This document shows, piece by piece, positions 15,258-24,141 of a stretch of 64,000 nt of DNA. The DNA is from Tolypothrix sp. NIES-4075 (GTDB lineage Bacteria; Cyanobacteriota; Cyanobacteriia; Cyanobacteriales; Nostocaceae). The stretch is taken from NCBI RefSeq assembly GCF_002218085.1, contig NZ_BDUC01000008.1, positions 78,377 to 142,376 on the forward strand, read 5' to 3'. A program made the translations under genes and the position numbers. The notes below the pieces were generated by a model that saw nothing but the letters and a program-made list of their open reading frames with translations, was not told where the DNA came from and ran no database searches. Position 1 is the first letter of the stretch; each line of letters starts with the position of its first letter.

Positions 15258-17750
15258 TTATTGTTGAGCAAACCATCGCCGAATCAACTCTACTTGGAAC
15301 TTATAACCGTCTCCAACTTCCTCAATTAACTCACGTTGCAACAGCAAATTAAGACTGCTTTCCACTACATCAGGAAATTGCGATAAACTTTTGCGGGTAA
15401 CTATTGCCCCTTCCCCAAGTGCGGCGATAAAGCGTAAAATAGCAAGTCCGGCTGCATCTACTTGATTATTTTGAATATCTGCAAAGAATAAACCACCACT
15501 ACTCAAAGCCGCTGGTATAGCCGCTTCTACATCCGCTAAATTTGCCAGACGGCGCACAGAAAGGTCTTGCTCATTTTTGAGAACGACAATTTCTGCACAC
15601 AGCAATTGTACCAGGTAAGGGTGACAGCGGGTAAGTTGCAATACTCGCTTAACCGCATTTGGTTGATAACGCAAGGTAAAATCTTTGACGGGACGCTGAA
15701 TTAATTGTCGCGCTTCCTCTTCTTTCAGGTAGGAGATATGGACAACTTGGACATTAATTAAGTAACTAGCCCAGCGTTGATATTCTTGAATAGTATGAGA
15801 GCCTGCAATTAATATCTTAAACTTGGGACGATGTTGGATTAAGTTACGCAGCATTCCTAAAACATCTTCCTCATCAAAGCGTCCTTTAGTTATGGCACTG
15901 TCAAGTACCTCAAACTCATCTAGAGAAAGCAGTGCGGTGTTATCCTCTAACGCTTGTTCTACTTTATCTAACCATTCATCAAAGTTGGTGAAGGCGTCTT
16001 TTTCCAGTTCTTCCCGCGTCAAGGATGGTAGAGTTAAAGCACTTTGGCGTTTAGCTGAGGTTATCATCCCTCTGGCTAGGTTGTAGAGAAAACCTGCATA
16101 ATCACTCGCTGATGAAGATGGACCTTGCAAGTCAATAAATAAGGGGATAATGCTATTCGGTAGCAACTTTCCCAAATTGTTCAGCAGAGAAGTTTTGCCC
16201 ATGCGCCGCTGACCATAGAGTAGCAGAGGTGGACGACGGCGGTCTAAAATTAATTGCTCAATGCGTAAACCAATGCTGGTGCGTCCGATAAAGATTTCTA
16301 GTTGCTCATTTAGAGGTACGCCAATAATATAGGGATTGTCAATCTCTTGGAGAAATTCTCTTTCTTTGGCGAGTTCGTCTACATAGTTAACTATTATTTC
16401 ACGCCAACTTTGGGCGATGGGGCGGAAGCGAGGGGCGTATATTTCTGTGCTGCGATTCAAGTTTTGCAACCGTGCATTTAATCGGTCAACAACAGCCCTG
16501 AGTGCTAGAAGCCGATTGTAAGTACTTTGCTGATTTAAAGCAGCGTCCACATCCTCGCTGATGAGACTGAAGATACGTAGCAGAGGGCTAGCTGGGTTTT
16601 CTAGTTCGTCAATTACTAGGTTCTGGTGAGCTTTACGGATAGCTTCCACATCGACGCAGCCTTCTAAACTGCGTGCATCGCTTTCAATTTGTGCAGCTTG
16701 TTGTGCTTGTTGTGCAGCTTGTTGTGCATGTTGTGCAGCTTGAACTGACCAGCGCTGGCGACTACTACTCAGGTAATCAATAGCAGCTTGTCCTTCAACT
16801 GGGTTCCGCTCAGATACTAATGTTAGGTGCTTGTCTAAGCCATATAGACGTATATGCTGCCACTCATCCCAAAAAGCTGAATGCCAACGCAAGAGACTGA
16901 TATCGTTACCTATGCGTTTTTTGTCAAGTCGATAAAGCAGCATATTCCATTGTTGCAGCAATGGATAGGACACCCAAGGTCGCCATGAGTTAATAGTTAC
17001 TCCCACGCCAAACGCCACGCCAAGCGCCACGCCAAAGTGCTGGTAAAACTCCACGCGTAAGTGCTTGTCCTCCACGCGTAAGTTCTTGTAAGACCCGTCA
17101 AACGCCACGGCAAACGCCACGGCAAACGCCACGGCAGCCACGCCTAACGCTAACGCCACGCCAACCCCGATGCCAACCCCGGTGCCAAACGCCCCATACG
17201 CCACGCCAAACGCCACGCCAAACGCCACGCCTAACACCACGCCAAACGCCACGCCAACCCCGGTGCCAAACGCCCCAAACGCCCCAAACGCCCCAAACGC
17301 CCCAAACGCCACGCCAAACGCCACGCCAAACGCCATGCCAAACGCCACGCCAAACGCCACGCCTAACACCACGCAAAACGCCCCAAACGCCACGCCTAAC
17401 ACCACGCAAAACACCACGCCAAACACCACCACGTCAAACGCTATGTTTTCTGATGGTTTACTGAATATCAACAACACCAAGCCAAAAATTAAATTAGCAA
17501 GGAGGGGTAAGACCAAGTACCCCTGTATTAGCAGCCGCCACAAAGCCAGGTTTCGCCATCGTCCTCGTCTCAACAGAAACAATAGAGATGAGTTCGGTTC
17601 TAAATCAGCATCAATACGTTTGAGGTGGTTACGCCACGCCTTTGGACGGAAGAAAAGCCAGAAAAGCAGTTGCAAGCTACCGAGTATCAAGTTGGGGTGC
17701 TGTTCGGGTGCATCGGTGTAGGCGTTGCGTGGTATGTTTGGGGAAGTCAT
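15258..17750 (-). CDS. AAA/STAND ATPase with glycine-rich hydrophobic N-terminal repeat region
   Basis: 830 residues. After ~60 soluble residues comes a hydrophobic block, residues ~70-250, including YLVLPLLANLIFGLVLLIFS and many GVAF/GAFG tetrads encoded by 12-bp tandem repeats; it probably spans the membrane as glycine-zipper helices. A coiled region rich in Gln/Ala follows, then the ATPase: FIGRTSIGLRIEQLI, Walker A YGQRRMGKTSLL, Walker B LLSLDEFEVLD, and a winged-helix-like C-terminus. This is the Orc1/STAND-like AAA class used as switches in signalling and defence. It lies immediately downstream of a CHAT-AAA gene on the same strand, 192 bp apart, so the two may cooperate. No enzymatic effector domain is visible. 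Confidence 0.8.
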   Translation of the reverse strand: MTSPNIPRNAYTDAPEQHPNLILGSLQLLFWLFFRPKAWRNHLKRIDADLEPNSSLLFLLRRGRWRNLALWRLLIQGYLVLPLLANLIFGLVLLIFSKPSENIAFDVVVFGVVFCVVLGVAFGAFCVVLGVAFGVAFGMAFGVAFGVAFGAFGAFGAFGAFGTGVGVAFGVVLGVAFGVAFGVAYGAFGTGVGIGVGVALALGVAAVAFAVAFAVAFDGSYKNLRVEDKHLRVEFYQHFGVALGVAFGVGVTINSWRPWVSYPLLQQWNMLLYRLDKKRIGNDISLLRWHSAFWDEWQHIRLYGLDKHLTLVSERNPVEGQAAIDYLSSSRQRWSVQAAQHAQQAAQQAQQAAQIESDARSLEGCVDVEAIRKAHQNLVIDELENPASPLLRIFSLISEDVDAALNQQSTYNRLLALRAVVDRLNARLQNLNRSTEIYAPRFRPIAQSWREIIVNYVDELAKEREFLQEIDNPYIIGVPLNEQLEIFIGRTSIGLRIEQLILDRRRPPLLLYGQRRMGKTSLLNNLGKLLPNSIIPLFIDLQGPSSSASDYAGFLYNLARGMITSAKRQSALTLPSLTREELEKDAFTNFDEWLDKVEQALEDNTALLSLDEFEVLDSAITKGRFDEEDVLGMLRNLIQHRPKFKILIAGSHTIQEYQRWASYLINVQVVHISYLKEEEARQLIQRPVKDFTLRYQPNAVKRVLQLTRCHPYLVQLLCAEIVVLKNEQDLSVRRLANLADVEAAIPAALSSGGLFFADIQNNQVDAAGLAILRFIAALGEGAIVTRKSLSQFPDVVESSLNLLLQRELIEEVGDGYKFQVELIRRWFAQQ
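17000..17430. repeat. 12-bp tandem repeat inside the AAA gene (encodes GVAF/GAFG tetrads)
   Basis: The plus strand reads repeated AAACGCCACGCC-type 12-mers with variants AAACGCCCC and AACCCCGGTGCC. On the coding strand each unit adds four residues (GVAF). The unit length keeps the frame, so copy number can change without breaking the protein. A complementary plus-strand frame rich in Thr-Pro-Asn is a shadow of the repeat. Confidence 0.85.
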
Positions 17751-17787
17751 GTTGGTTTTGGTTTGTTTGAGTTCCTCTGTCTGAGTT

Positions 17788-17926
17788 CACACCCGCCAAG
17801 GAATAAATTCCCTGGCTAATAGCGAAAGTCCTCTTTAGAGGACTGCAAAACTTAATCTTTCAAGGGTTCAGTCGGTTTAAACCGACTTTAGCTATTAGCC
17901 CGGAAATTGATTTCCGGGCGGGTGTG
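17788..17926. repeat. 139-bp multi-stem palindromic element
   Basis: Outer arms CACACCCGCC (17788-17797) and GGCGGGTGTG (17917-17926). A second helix is CTAATAGC (17816-17823) with GCTATTAG (17891-17898). Within these lie perfect hairpins AGTCCTCTTTAGAGGACT (17827-17844) and AGTCGGTTTAAACCGACT (17870-17887), and outside them CCCGGAAATTGATTTCCGGG (17899-17918) and GGAATAAATTCC. The nested order predicts a cloverleaf-like fold. It sits between the CHAT-AAA and AAA genes. Function unknown: mobile repeat, processing site or structured RNA. Confidence 0.75.
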
Positions 17927-17942
17927 GGGGCTTACTGCGGTT

Positions 17943-19382
17943 TTAATCGCCCGGTGTTTTCAATAAATGAGCAAATGGCTGCATTTGTCGCAACCCTTCA
18001 TCTCGCCAATCATCGCTATTATCCCCATCTTCTAGACTAAATAATCTTTCCATACAAAGAATTTGCACCAAAAGTGGAAAACGTCCACTTTGTGTTAAAA
18101 TCCACTCTACATCTTCATCAGGAAAAGGAATAGGAGAACTCGCTATCAATTCCCGCGCTTCTGCTTCTGTCAGCGCTCCCAATGTGGCAGTATAGCCGAA
18201 AATATTGAAGAAGGGTGAGCTATGTCCGGTATTATGTGCTAGTTCAACTGGTGAAGAATGGGTTGCTAAAATAAACGCTAAATTACCATCTGTAGAGTTA
18301 GTTGCCAAAGAACGCAAACATTCCCAAAATGCATCATCAAGTTCTGGACAGCGTTGCAATCCTACGCCAATTTCATCTAATAAAATAACTGTGGGATTAT
18401 GCAAATTTTCACTCATTAAATCCATGAAGTAATCAAGATTACAAGGATTTGGTACTTTCATTCCTAAAGATTCTAAAATGTAACTTAGTAGTCTTTCTCT
18501 GTTTGCCATGCGTTGGTCTTGAAAGTCTACGAATATCCACTTGTAATTTTCTGGATGCGGTAGCCAATCAGACTTTTGATTGAGGCGTAAATTTTCTGTT
18601 GAGGTGGTGGTGATGTTTTTCAGGTAGTGCAGCAGGGAGGTTTTACCGCTGCGTTTTTTGCCGATAATGGCTGCGTTTTGTAGGGGATGGCGTTTAAGTA
18701 GGTTGAAAAGGCGTTTAAGTTCGTAATTACGTCCGAAAAAGTAGCGAGGATCGGTGATTGGGGTTCCGGTGATGAAAGGCGATCGCTCTTCTCTTCCTAT
18801 TACAGGTTTATAAAGTTCTTTTGTATACAGATTTGGTATAAGATGTTCTGGCAGACTATATAGTTGAATTTCTACGCAACCAAACTGATAAGCGTCTTCT
18901 ATTGAACGATTTGCGACTAATGCTTTATAAAAACCAACTGCGAAGGCGATCGCTGCTTTATCACCGATAGCGTCATTCATCCCAATTACAAAGGGGATGT
19001 GTTGGGCGATCGCAAGAGCCTGTATTTCAGAATAACAGGCATTCAACACCACACAATTAACTTGCAATGAGAATAACTTGAACATTGCAGCTAAAGCATC
19101 AGGCTTAACAGGCTGAACTTTGCCTATTTCATTTTCAAAACACAGTTCACCTGTACTTTTTCCATGTCCAGAAAAGTGTATAATTTCCGGTTGAATATCA
19201 AATATCGCTTGTGTGATATCTCCGACGCGGACTGACTCTTGCTGTTCAAGTTGATACTTATCTGTTTTGGCTATTTGCAGCCTTGCTTTGATATCTCGCA
19301 ACTCTTGAAATAATCTTAACCGAGATTCATCGCTCGGATCGGCTGCTAAAAACAGAATTTTTACAGGGATATCACTGTTCAT
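17943..19382 (-). CDS. CHAT-domain protease fused to an AAA/STAND ATPase
   Basis: 479 residues. The CHAT (caspase-HetF-like) domain covers about 1-175 with the catalytic His73 in IIHFSGHGKS and Cys116 in VVLNACYSE. After a short linker comes a P-loop ATPase: FFGRNYELKRLFNLL, Walker A GKKRSGKTSLL at 241-251, Walker B TVILLDEIGVG. No signal peptide or membrane helix. Such fusions are thought to be switches in which ATPase oligomerisation activates a protease. It is followed on the same strand by the AAA membrane protein at 15258-17750. Catalytic residues look complete; targets are unknown. Confidence 0.88.
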   Translation of the reverse strand: MNSDIPVKILFLAADPSDESRLRLFQELRDIKARLQIAKTDKYQLEQQESVRVGDITQAIFDIQPEIIHFSGHGKSTGELCFENEIGKVQPVKPDALAAMFKLFSLQVNCVVLNACYSEIQALAIAQHIPFVIGMNDAIGDKAAIAFAVGFYKALVANRSIEDAYQFGCVEIQLYSLPEHLIPNLYTKELYKPVIGREERSPFITGTPITDPRYFFGRNYELKRLFNLLKRHPLQNAAIIGKKRSGKTSLLHYLKNITTTSTENLRLNQKSDWLPHPENYKWIFVDFQDQRMANRERLLSYILESLGMKVPNPCNLDYFMDLMSENLHNPTVILLDEIGVGLQRCPELDDAFWECLRSLATNSTDGNLAFILATHSSPVELAHNTGHSSPFFNIFGYTATLGALTEAEARELIASSPIPFPDEDVEWILTQSGRFPLLVQILCMERLFSLEDGDNSDDWRDEGLRQMQPFAHLLKTPGD

Positions 19383-19475
19383 TCATGAAACAATGAAAGT
19401 AACATTATTTATCAATTTTTATATATTACAGTAGATTTCAGTTAAATGAAGTACATACGTAAAACCTAAAACCCT

Positions 19476-19504
19476 GTAGAGACGTTCCGCCGGAACGTCT
19501 CTAC
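19476..19504. repeat. GTAGAGACG palindrome, perfect 14-bp arms
   Basis: GTAGAGACGTTCCG, one base, CGGAACGTCTCTAC. Member of the dispersed family; upstream of the CHAT-AAA gene. The rest of the 19383-19612 interval shows no gene. Confidence 0.85.
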
Positions 19505-19612
19505 GTATATTTAATCACAACGCAATCTGCTGTATATGATGGTTTATACGAACTTACCCCAATATCGGGCTTAAAAACGTTATCGGGGTTTAAAGTTCTT
19601 TCATCGGTTTCG

Positions 19613-19795
19613 TTACTGTGGGTTTGATGAGCGTTTGCGCTGAATAATCTCAGGTAACTCGTTTACGTTAAGGGGTTTGGCATTTGCTTTAATCCGGTCT
19701 GATAACTCATAAAACGCTTCGTTATCGTCTGGATGCTGCAATACGTAAGCTCTCAAATCGCCTTTACTCATTGTTTTGAAATTCGGTTTGGTCAT
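19613..19795 (-). CDS. Small conserved protein, DUF6887-like
   Basis: About 60 residues if started at MTKPNFKTMSKGDLRAYVLQ (ATG 19795); an upstream ATG would add 8 residues inside the neighbouring gene. The pattern MSKGDLRAYVLQHPDDNEAFYELSD matches a short cyanobacterial family I remember as DUF6887, which usually occurs next to a DUF6888 gene, as here. The family name is from memory. Function is unknown; a two-gene layout with overlapping frames resembles toxin-antitoxin modules, but nothing in the sequence proves it. Confidence 0.6.
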   Translation of the reverse strand: MTKPNFKTMSKGDLRAYVLQHPDDNEAFYELSDRIKANAKPLNVNELPEIIQRKRSSNPQ

Positions 19796-19964
19796 AACCA
19801 ACTCTTCCTTCTTTGTCAACTGTTATCTCTATCTCGTTACCTGCCAAAATCACCAAATCATCTGTTCTTTCATCTATTCTGACTAAATATATGGGTAGAA
19901 ATATTTTGGTTAACAAGTACGAGAGCCGGAATAGTTCTTTAAGTTGTTCGACTGTTGGCTCCAT
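19764..19964 (-). CDS. Small conserved protein, DUF6888-like
   Basis: 66 residues: a helical N-terminus (TVEQLKELFRLSYLLTKIF) then strands IYLVRIDERTDDLVILAG and IEITVDKEGRV. It overlaps the downstream small gene by ~32 bp, so the pair is co-translated. Resembles the DUF6888 family, from memory. Role unknown. Confidence 0.6.
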   Translation of the reverse strand: MEPTVEQLKELFRLSYLLTKIFLPIYLVRIDERTDDLVILAGNEIEITVDKEGRVGYDQTEFQNNE

Positions 19965-20015
19965 CTTACCTCCTCGTTAACTTTTATACGGGCGGGTTCC
20001 CCCGCCCCCTATTTC

Positions 20016-21659
20016 CTACACTCCGCAACTCAACTCGCCGGCTTTTTGGCTAAAGCGACTGTTTTCGCGATAGTCCACAGGACAATCTATCACTGCTGGG
20101 ACATCTTGTGCCAAAGCTTCTTTGAGAATTGGAACTAAATCAGTAGCAGATTCAACGCGATAGCCTTTTAAACCCATACTTTCGGCAAATTTGACAAAAT
20201 CGGGATTGCCAAAATGCACAAAAGACGATCTACCTTTGCCAAAATGATTTTCTTGTTTCCACTCAATTAAACCGTAGCCACCATCATTAAAAATTAAAGT
20301 GACAAAAGGTGTACCAACTCGCAAAGCAGTTTCTAATTCTTGGCAATTCATCATAAATCCACCATCACCAGTTGCAGCTACAACTTTACGGTTGGGATAA
20401 ACGAGTTTTGCTGCTAAAGCACCAGGAATGGCAATTCCCATCGCTGCAAAGCCATTAGAAATAAGACAAGTATTCGGACTATGACAATGATAATGACGGG
20501 CTATCCACATTTTATGTGCGCCGACATCAGATATGACAATATCTTCTGGTCCCATCACTTGCCGCAAGTCATAAATTAACTTTTGTGGCTTTATCGGAAA
20601 TCCATCATCATTGGCATATTGTTCGTAATCTGCACGAATATTTGAGCGTAAATTGATGGCAAATGGGTTATGTTTACCTTGTCTATCTGCTAACTTTAAA
20701 ATCTCATTCAGTGAATCAGAAATATCCCCAACTACTTCAGTGCGAGGAACATAACTACTATCAATTTCTGCCGGATTTGCCCCAATATGCACAATGGTAA
20801 CTTTACCGTTAGGATTCCATTTTTTCGGAGAAAACTCAATCAAATCATAGCCGATCGCTATCACTAAATCTGTATTATCAAAAGCACAAGTGATAAAATC
20901 TCGCTGTTGCAATCCCACTGACCACAATGCCAAAGGATGAGTATAAGGAATTACACCTTTACCCATAAATGTATTGGCAACAGGAATATTCATCTGGGTA
21001 GCAAATTGCGTCACAGCATCGCTAGCTTGAGCGCGAATCGCTCCATTTCCGACTAATATTAACGGATTAACCGCCTGAGAAATCGCCGCTGCTGCTGCCC
21101 GAATACTGGCAAAAGAAGCATAGGTTTTTTCGATATTATGCTTCTGCAAAGGTTTCCCTTCTACAGGCATGGCGGCAATATTTTCCGGTACATCAATGTG
21201 GACTGCACCGGGTTTTTCAGTTTGCGCTACTTTAAAGGCTTTCCGCACAACTTCTGGTGTAATACTCGGTCGGACAATTTGCTTAGTCCACTTCGTCACC
21301 GGGGCAAACATCGCTACCAAATCTAAATATTGATGCGATTCGATGTGCATTCTATCTGTGCCCACTTGCCCGGTAATTGCTACCAAAGGTGCACCATCCA
21401 GGTTAGCATCGGCGACACCAGTCATCAAGTTGGTTGCCCCAGGACCAAGTGTAGAAAGACACACCCCAGCTTTTCCGGTCAAGCGTCCGTAGACATCTGC
21501 CATAAATGCCGCACCCTGTTCGTGACGGGTGGTGATAAATTGAATGGAAGAATTTTTCAATGCTTCCAAAACGTGCAAATTTTCTTCTCCAGGGAGTCCG
21601 AAAACGTATTGCACTCCTTCATTTTCTAAACACTGTACCAGTAGATCCGCTGTATTCAT
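20016..21659 (-). CDS. ThDP enzyme, probable 2-oxoglutarate decarboxylase (acetolactate-synthase-like)
   Basis: 547 residues of the ThDP-dependent decarboxylase fold: Glu in ITTRHEQGAAFMADVYGR, and the ThDP/Mg motif GDGGFMMNCQELETA ... LIFNDGGYG. By sequence alone it would be named acetolactate synthase large subunit. Its neighbour upstream is succinate-semialdehyde dehydrogenase; the same pair in Synechococcus sp. PCC 7002 was shown to convert 2-oxoglutarate to succinate through succinic semialdehyde, completing the TCA cycle. I therefore favour 2-oxoglutarate decarboxylase. No regulatory subunit gene (ilvN) is adjacent. The 125-bp gap to the dehydrogenase holds a C-rich/G-rich repeat. Confidence 0.8.
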   Translation of the reverse strand: MNTADLLVQCLENEGVQYVFGLPGEENLHVLEALKNSSIQFITTRHEQGAAFMADVYGRLTGKAGVCLSTLGPGATNLMTGVADANLDGAPLVAITGQVGTDRMHIESHQYLDLVAMFAPVTKWTKQIVRPSITPEVVRKAFKVAQTEKPGAVHIDVPENIAAMPVEGKPLQKHNIEKTYASFASIRAAAAAISQAVNPLILVGNGAIRAQASDAVTQFATQMNIPVANTFMGKGVIPYTHPLALWSVGLQQRDFITCAFDNTDLVIAIGYDLIEFSPKKWNPNGKVTIVHIGANPAEIDSSYVPRTEVVGDISDSLNEILKLADRQGKHNPFAINLRSNIRADYEQYANDDGFPIKPQKLIYDLRQVMGPEDIVISDVGAHKMWIARHYHCHSPNTCLISNGFAAMGIAIPGALAAKLVYPNRKVVAATGDGGFMMNCQELETALRVGTPFVTLIFNDGGYGLIEWKQENHFGKGRSSFVHFGNPDFVKFAESMGLKGYRVESATDLVPILKEALAQDVPAVIDCPVDYRENSRFSQKAGELSCGV

Positions 21660-21784
21660 TTAATTAATTCCGTAACTAAGATTTAGGGGCTAGGAGACGG
21701 GGAGAGGGGAGGGTGGGGGGAGGGGGAGAAATATGTATCTCCTTGTCCTGCACTCCTGCACTCCTGCACTCCTGCACTCCCCAA

Positions 21785-23152
21785 TCATTTAACCCACACA
21801 GTTTTAACATTGACAAACTCGTGTATGCCTTGAATACTCAATTCTCGTCCATATCCAGAACGTTTAATTCCGCCAAAGGGCAGCCTGGGGTCGGATTTTA
21901 CCATACTGTTGATGAATACGGCACCGGCTTCGATTTCGGAAATTAAGCGATCGCTTTCCCCCTCATTTTGCGTCCAAGCACTTGCACCCAAACCGAAAGG
22001 TGTACCGTTAGCGAGCTTAATTGCCGCATCGATATCCCGAACCCGAAATAACATTGCCACGGGTCCGAAAAATTCCTCTTGTGCGGTGGGGCTATCCGTG
22101 GGAATATTAGTAAGAATCGTGGGCGGATAGAAGTTACCAGGGCGATCGCTATCAGGTTGTCCACCGATGAGGATTTTTGCCCCACTGTTGAGACTTGCTT
22201 GCACTTGTTGGTCTAAATCTTGGAGAATACCGGGAGTTGCCAAAGGTCCTAAGTCATTATCTGGTGACATGGGATCGCCAACTTTTAGCGCTTGGAATTT
22301 TTCTAGGAGTAGTTTTTCAAATTTATCGGCGATCGCTTCCACCACAATAAAACGTTTCGCTGCAATACATGATTGCCCGTTATTCAACATCCGCGCTGTA
22401 GTCGCTGTTGCAACTGCTGTTTCTAAGTCAGCGCTTTCTAACACGATAAACGGATCGCTTCCGCCTAATTCCAAGACGACCTTTTTAATTTGTTTCCCCG
22501 CAGCAGCAGCGAGTGATGCACCTGCGGGTTCGCTTCCGGTCAAGGTGGCAGCTTTCACTCGGTCGTCAGCCATTAAATCTGCTACCTTTGCAGCACCAAT
22601 TAATAGTGTCTGAAATGCACCTTTGGGAAAACCTGCCCTTTGGATGATATCTTCAATTGCCAAGGCACACTGCGGCACATTAGAAGCGTGTTTCAGCAAG
22701 CCGACATTACCCGCCATCAATGCCGGTGCAGCAAAGCGGAATACTTGCCAAAAGGGGAAATTCCACGGCATGACGGCGAGAATTACACCTAATGGTTGAT
22801 AGCGGACAAAACTACGACTGGCATCGGTTTTTACTTCCACATCGGCGAGAAATTCAGCCGCGTGTTCGGCGTAGTAGCGACAGACAGCGGCGCATTTTTC
22901 CACTTCAGAAATGGCAGCTTTATAAGGTTTGCCCATTTCCAAAGTCATTATTTTGGCAAAGTCAGCTTTTTCTTTGTCTAAGATATCAGCCGCTTGTTGC
23001 AGAGCGTGCGATCGCTTGCTAAAGTCAGTTTTGCGATACTCATCAAAAGCCAAACCTGCCAAATCCAACTTAGCAGCAATTTCCGCATCAGTTAGCGGCT
23101 CAAAAGTTTTCAGTGTTTCCCCTGTAGCGGGATTAATGGTGGCGATCGCCAT
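21785..23152 (-). CDS. gabD: Succinate-semialdehyde dehydrogenase (NAD(P)+)
   Basis: 455 residues of the aldehyde dehydrogenase superfamily. Visible are MPWNFPFWQVFRFAAPAL (cofactor site), VVLELGGSDPFIV (general-base Glu), NNGQSCIAAKR (catalytic Cys) and EEFFGPVAMLFRV. The length (~455) is that of the shorter cyanobacterial SSADH type. It oxidises succinic semialdehyde to succinate. It is first in an apparent two-gene operon with the decarboxylase at 20016-21659, so the two enzymes form the cyanobacterial bypass of 2-oxoglutarate dehydrogenase. Confidence 0.9.
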   Translation of the reverse strand: MAIATINPATGETLKTFEPLTDAEIAAKLDLAGLAFDEYRKTDFSKRSHALQQAADILDKEKADFAKIMTLEMGKPYKAAISEVEKCAAVCRYYAEHAAEFLADVEVKTDASRSFVRYQPLGVILAVMPWNFPFWQVFRFAAPALMAGNVGLLKHASNVPQCALAIEDIIQRAGFPKGAFQTLLIGAAKVADLMADDRVKAATLTGSEPAGASLAAAAGKQIKKVVLELGGSDPFIVLESADLETAVATATTARMLNNGQSCIAAKRFIVVEAIADKFEKLLLEKFQALKVGDPMSPDNDLGPLATPGILQDLDQQVQASLNSGAKILIGGQPDSDRPGNFYPPTILTNIPTDSPTAQEEFFGPVAMLFRVRDIDAAIKLANGTPFGLGASAWTQNEGESDRLISEIEAGAVFINSMVKSDPRLPFGGIKRSGYGRELSIQGIHEFVNVKTVWVK

Positions 23153-23464
23153 GACCTGACCTCCCGTTTAAAATAACTTACAGTAGCTTTATAGTCTTAC
23201 ACATAGTAATTACGGCAGCTACCACCCAAATTCTAGTCTCTTAAACAAGGTTTGGTTTCTTGATGTTAAAGTTTCGCAACTTAAACCTAAATAAAATATA
23301 CAAACTATATCTGTATTTATATTGATTTTTTTTGTGGCAGAATGTCACTTATCTATCGTCTCCAAGCTTTCAACGATGCTTAAGGAGATTGAGAAATCGT
23401 GCACAGGACTTACGCAAGATAGGCAAAAGTAATAGTTCTGGTTAATTTTGTGTGAGTCTTGATT
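23153..23464. other. Intergenic region without recognised gene (312 bp)
   Basis: AT-rich. It should hold the promoter of the SSADH/decarboxylase operon, but I see no confident -35/-10 pair, NtcA-type site or terminator. No ORF of interest. Confidence 0.5.
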
Positions 23465-24040
23465 TCAATTTCTCAGGTTGGCATCAATGAGAACTGAAAG
23501 TGCAGTTTGAGCAAAAGTGGCGCCATCAGGTGATTGTTCAATTGTTGCCATTAAACTTGCGCCGCCAATGAGAAGCAAATACTGCTGCGAAAAAAAGTCT
23601 GGATTTTTAATACCCGCTTCTGCTGCTAATCGCATAATAATTTGGCGAATCGATTCCCGTAGATTGATTGAAACCTGATGCGCTTTATGGGAAGCATCAG
23701 CAATTTCCAAAACCGCGTTGATAAACGGGCAACCTCGAAAGTTCGGACTAGCGTACCATTCCCGCAGCACATCAAAGGTCGCTAATAACCGTTCTTTAGG
23801 CGTATTGCCACGCTCTGATACTGCTGTCTCAAACCAGCATATCCACGCTTGTGCCCGATACTTCATCACTTCTTCGATTAACAGGTCTTTCGACGGAAAC
23901 CATCGGTACAGCGTTCGTTTGGCAACGCCTGATTCTGCGATAACTTCATTAATACCCACATGCTGAATGCCCTTCTGGTAGAACAGTTCAGATGCCGTTT
24001 CGAGGATTTGCTGTCGAGCGTGACTAAATTCAGCGGTCAT
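23465..24040 (-). CDS. TetR-family transcriptional regulator
   Basis: 191 residues from MTAEFSHARQQILETASEL. The helix-turn-helix is clear: FYQKGIQHVGINEVIAESGV then AKRTLYRWFPSKDLLIEEV; the C-terminal ligand domain is all helical. Upstream in-frame ATGs exist (24076, 24103), but the operator half-sites at 24051-24068 would then lie inside the gene, so I choose 24040. It is divergent from the AhpD/CMD-like gene with two palindromic sites between, so it most likely represses both itself and that gene and is released by an unknown inducer. Confidence 0.88.
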   Translation of the reverse strand: MTAEFSHARQQILETASELFYQKGIQHVGINEVIAESGVAKRTLYRWFPSKDLLIEEVMKYRAQAWICWFETAVSERGNTPKERLLATFDVLREWYASPNFRGCPFINAVLEIADASHKAHQVSINLRESIRQIIMRLAAEAGIKNPDFFSQQYLLLIGGASLMATIEQSPDGATFAQTALSVLIDANLRN

Positions 24041-24050
24041 AGTCAGGTGA

Positions 24051-24068
24051 GTAGACAAACTTGTCTCT
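24051..24068. promoter_or_regulatory. Putative TetR operator, imperfect copy
   Basis: GTAGACAAACTTGTCTCT: half-sites GTAGACAA and TTGTCTCT, nearly the same as the perfect site at 24096-24113. Centre-to-centre distance is 45 bp, about four helical turns, so both could be bound on the same DNA face. Confidence 0.65.
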
Positions 24069-24095
24069 TTTGCCATACAATAACATCTCAACCAG

Positions 24096-24113
24096 GTAGA
24101 CAAGCTTGTCTAC
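24096..24113. promoter_or_regulatory. Putative TetR operator, perfect 18-bp palindrome
   Basis: GTAGACAAGCTTGTCTAC, identical to its reverse complement, 28 bp before the GTG of the AhpD-like gene and 55 bp before the chosen tetR start. Position between divergent genes and repetition of the motif support an operator. Confidence 0.75.
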
Positions 24114-24141
24114 AAACACACCAATTTAAAGGCAATTACCA

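Noticed and set aside
17170..17721. Plus-strand frame rich in Thr-Pro-Asn repeats
   Set aside because: It is the complement of the 12-bp repeat inside the AAA gene; the minus-strand frame continues into recognisable ATPase domains, the plus-strand one does not.
20016..21659. Naming the ThDP enzyme ilvB
   Set aside because: No ilvN nearby and the SSADH neighbour argues for 2-oxoglutarate decarboxylase; kept as an alternative in the entry.
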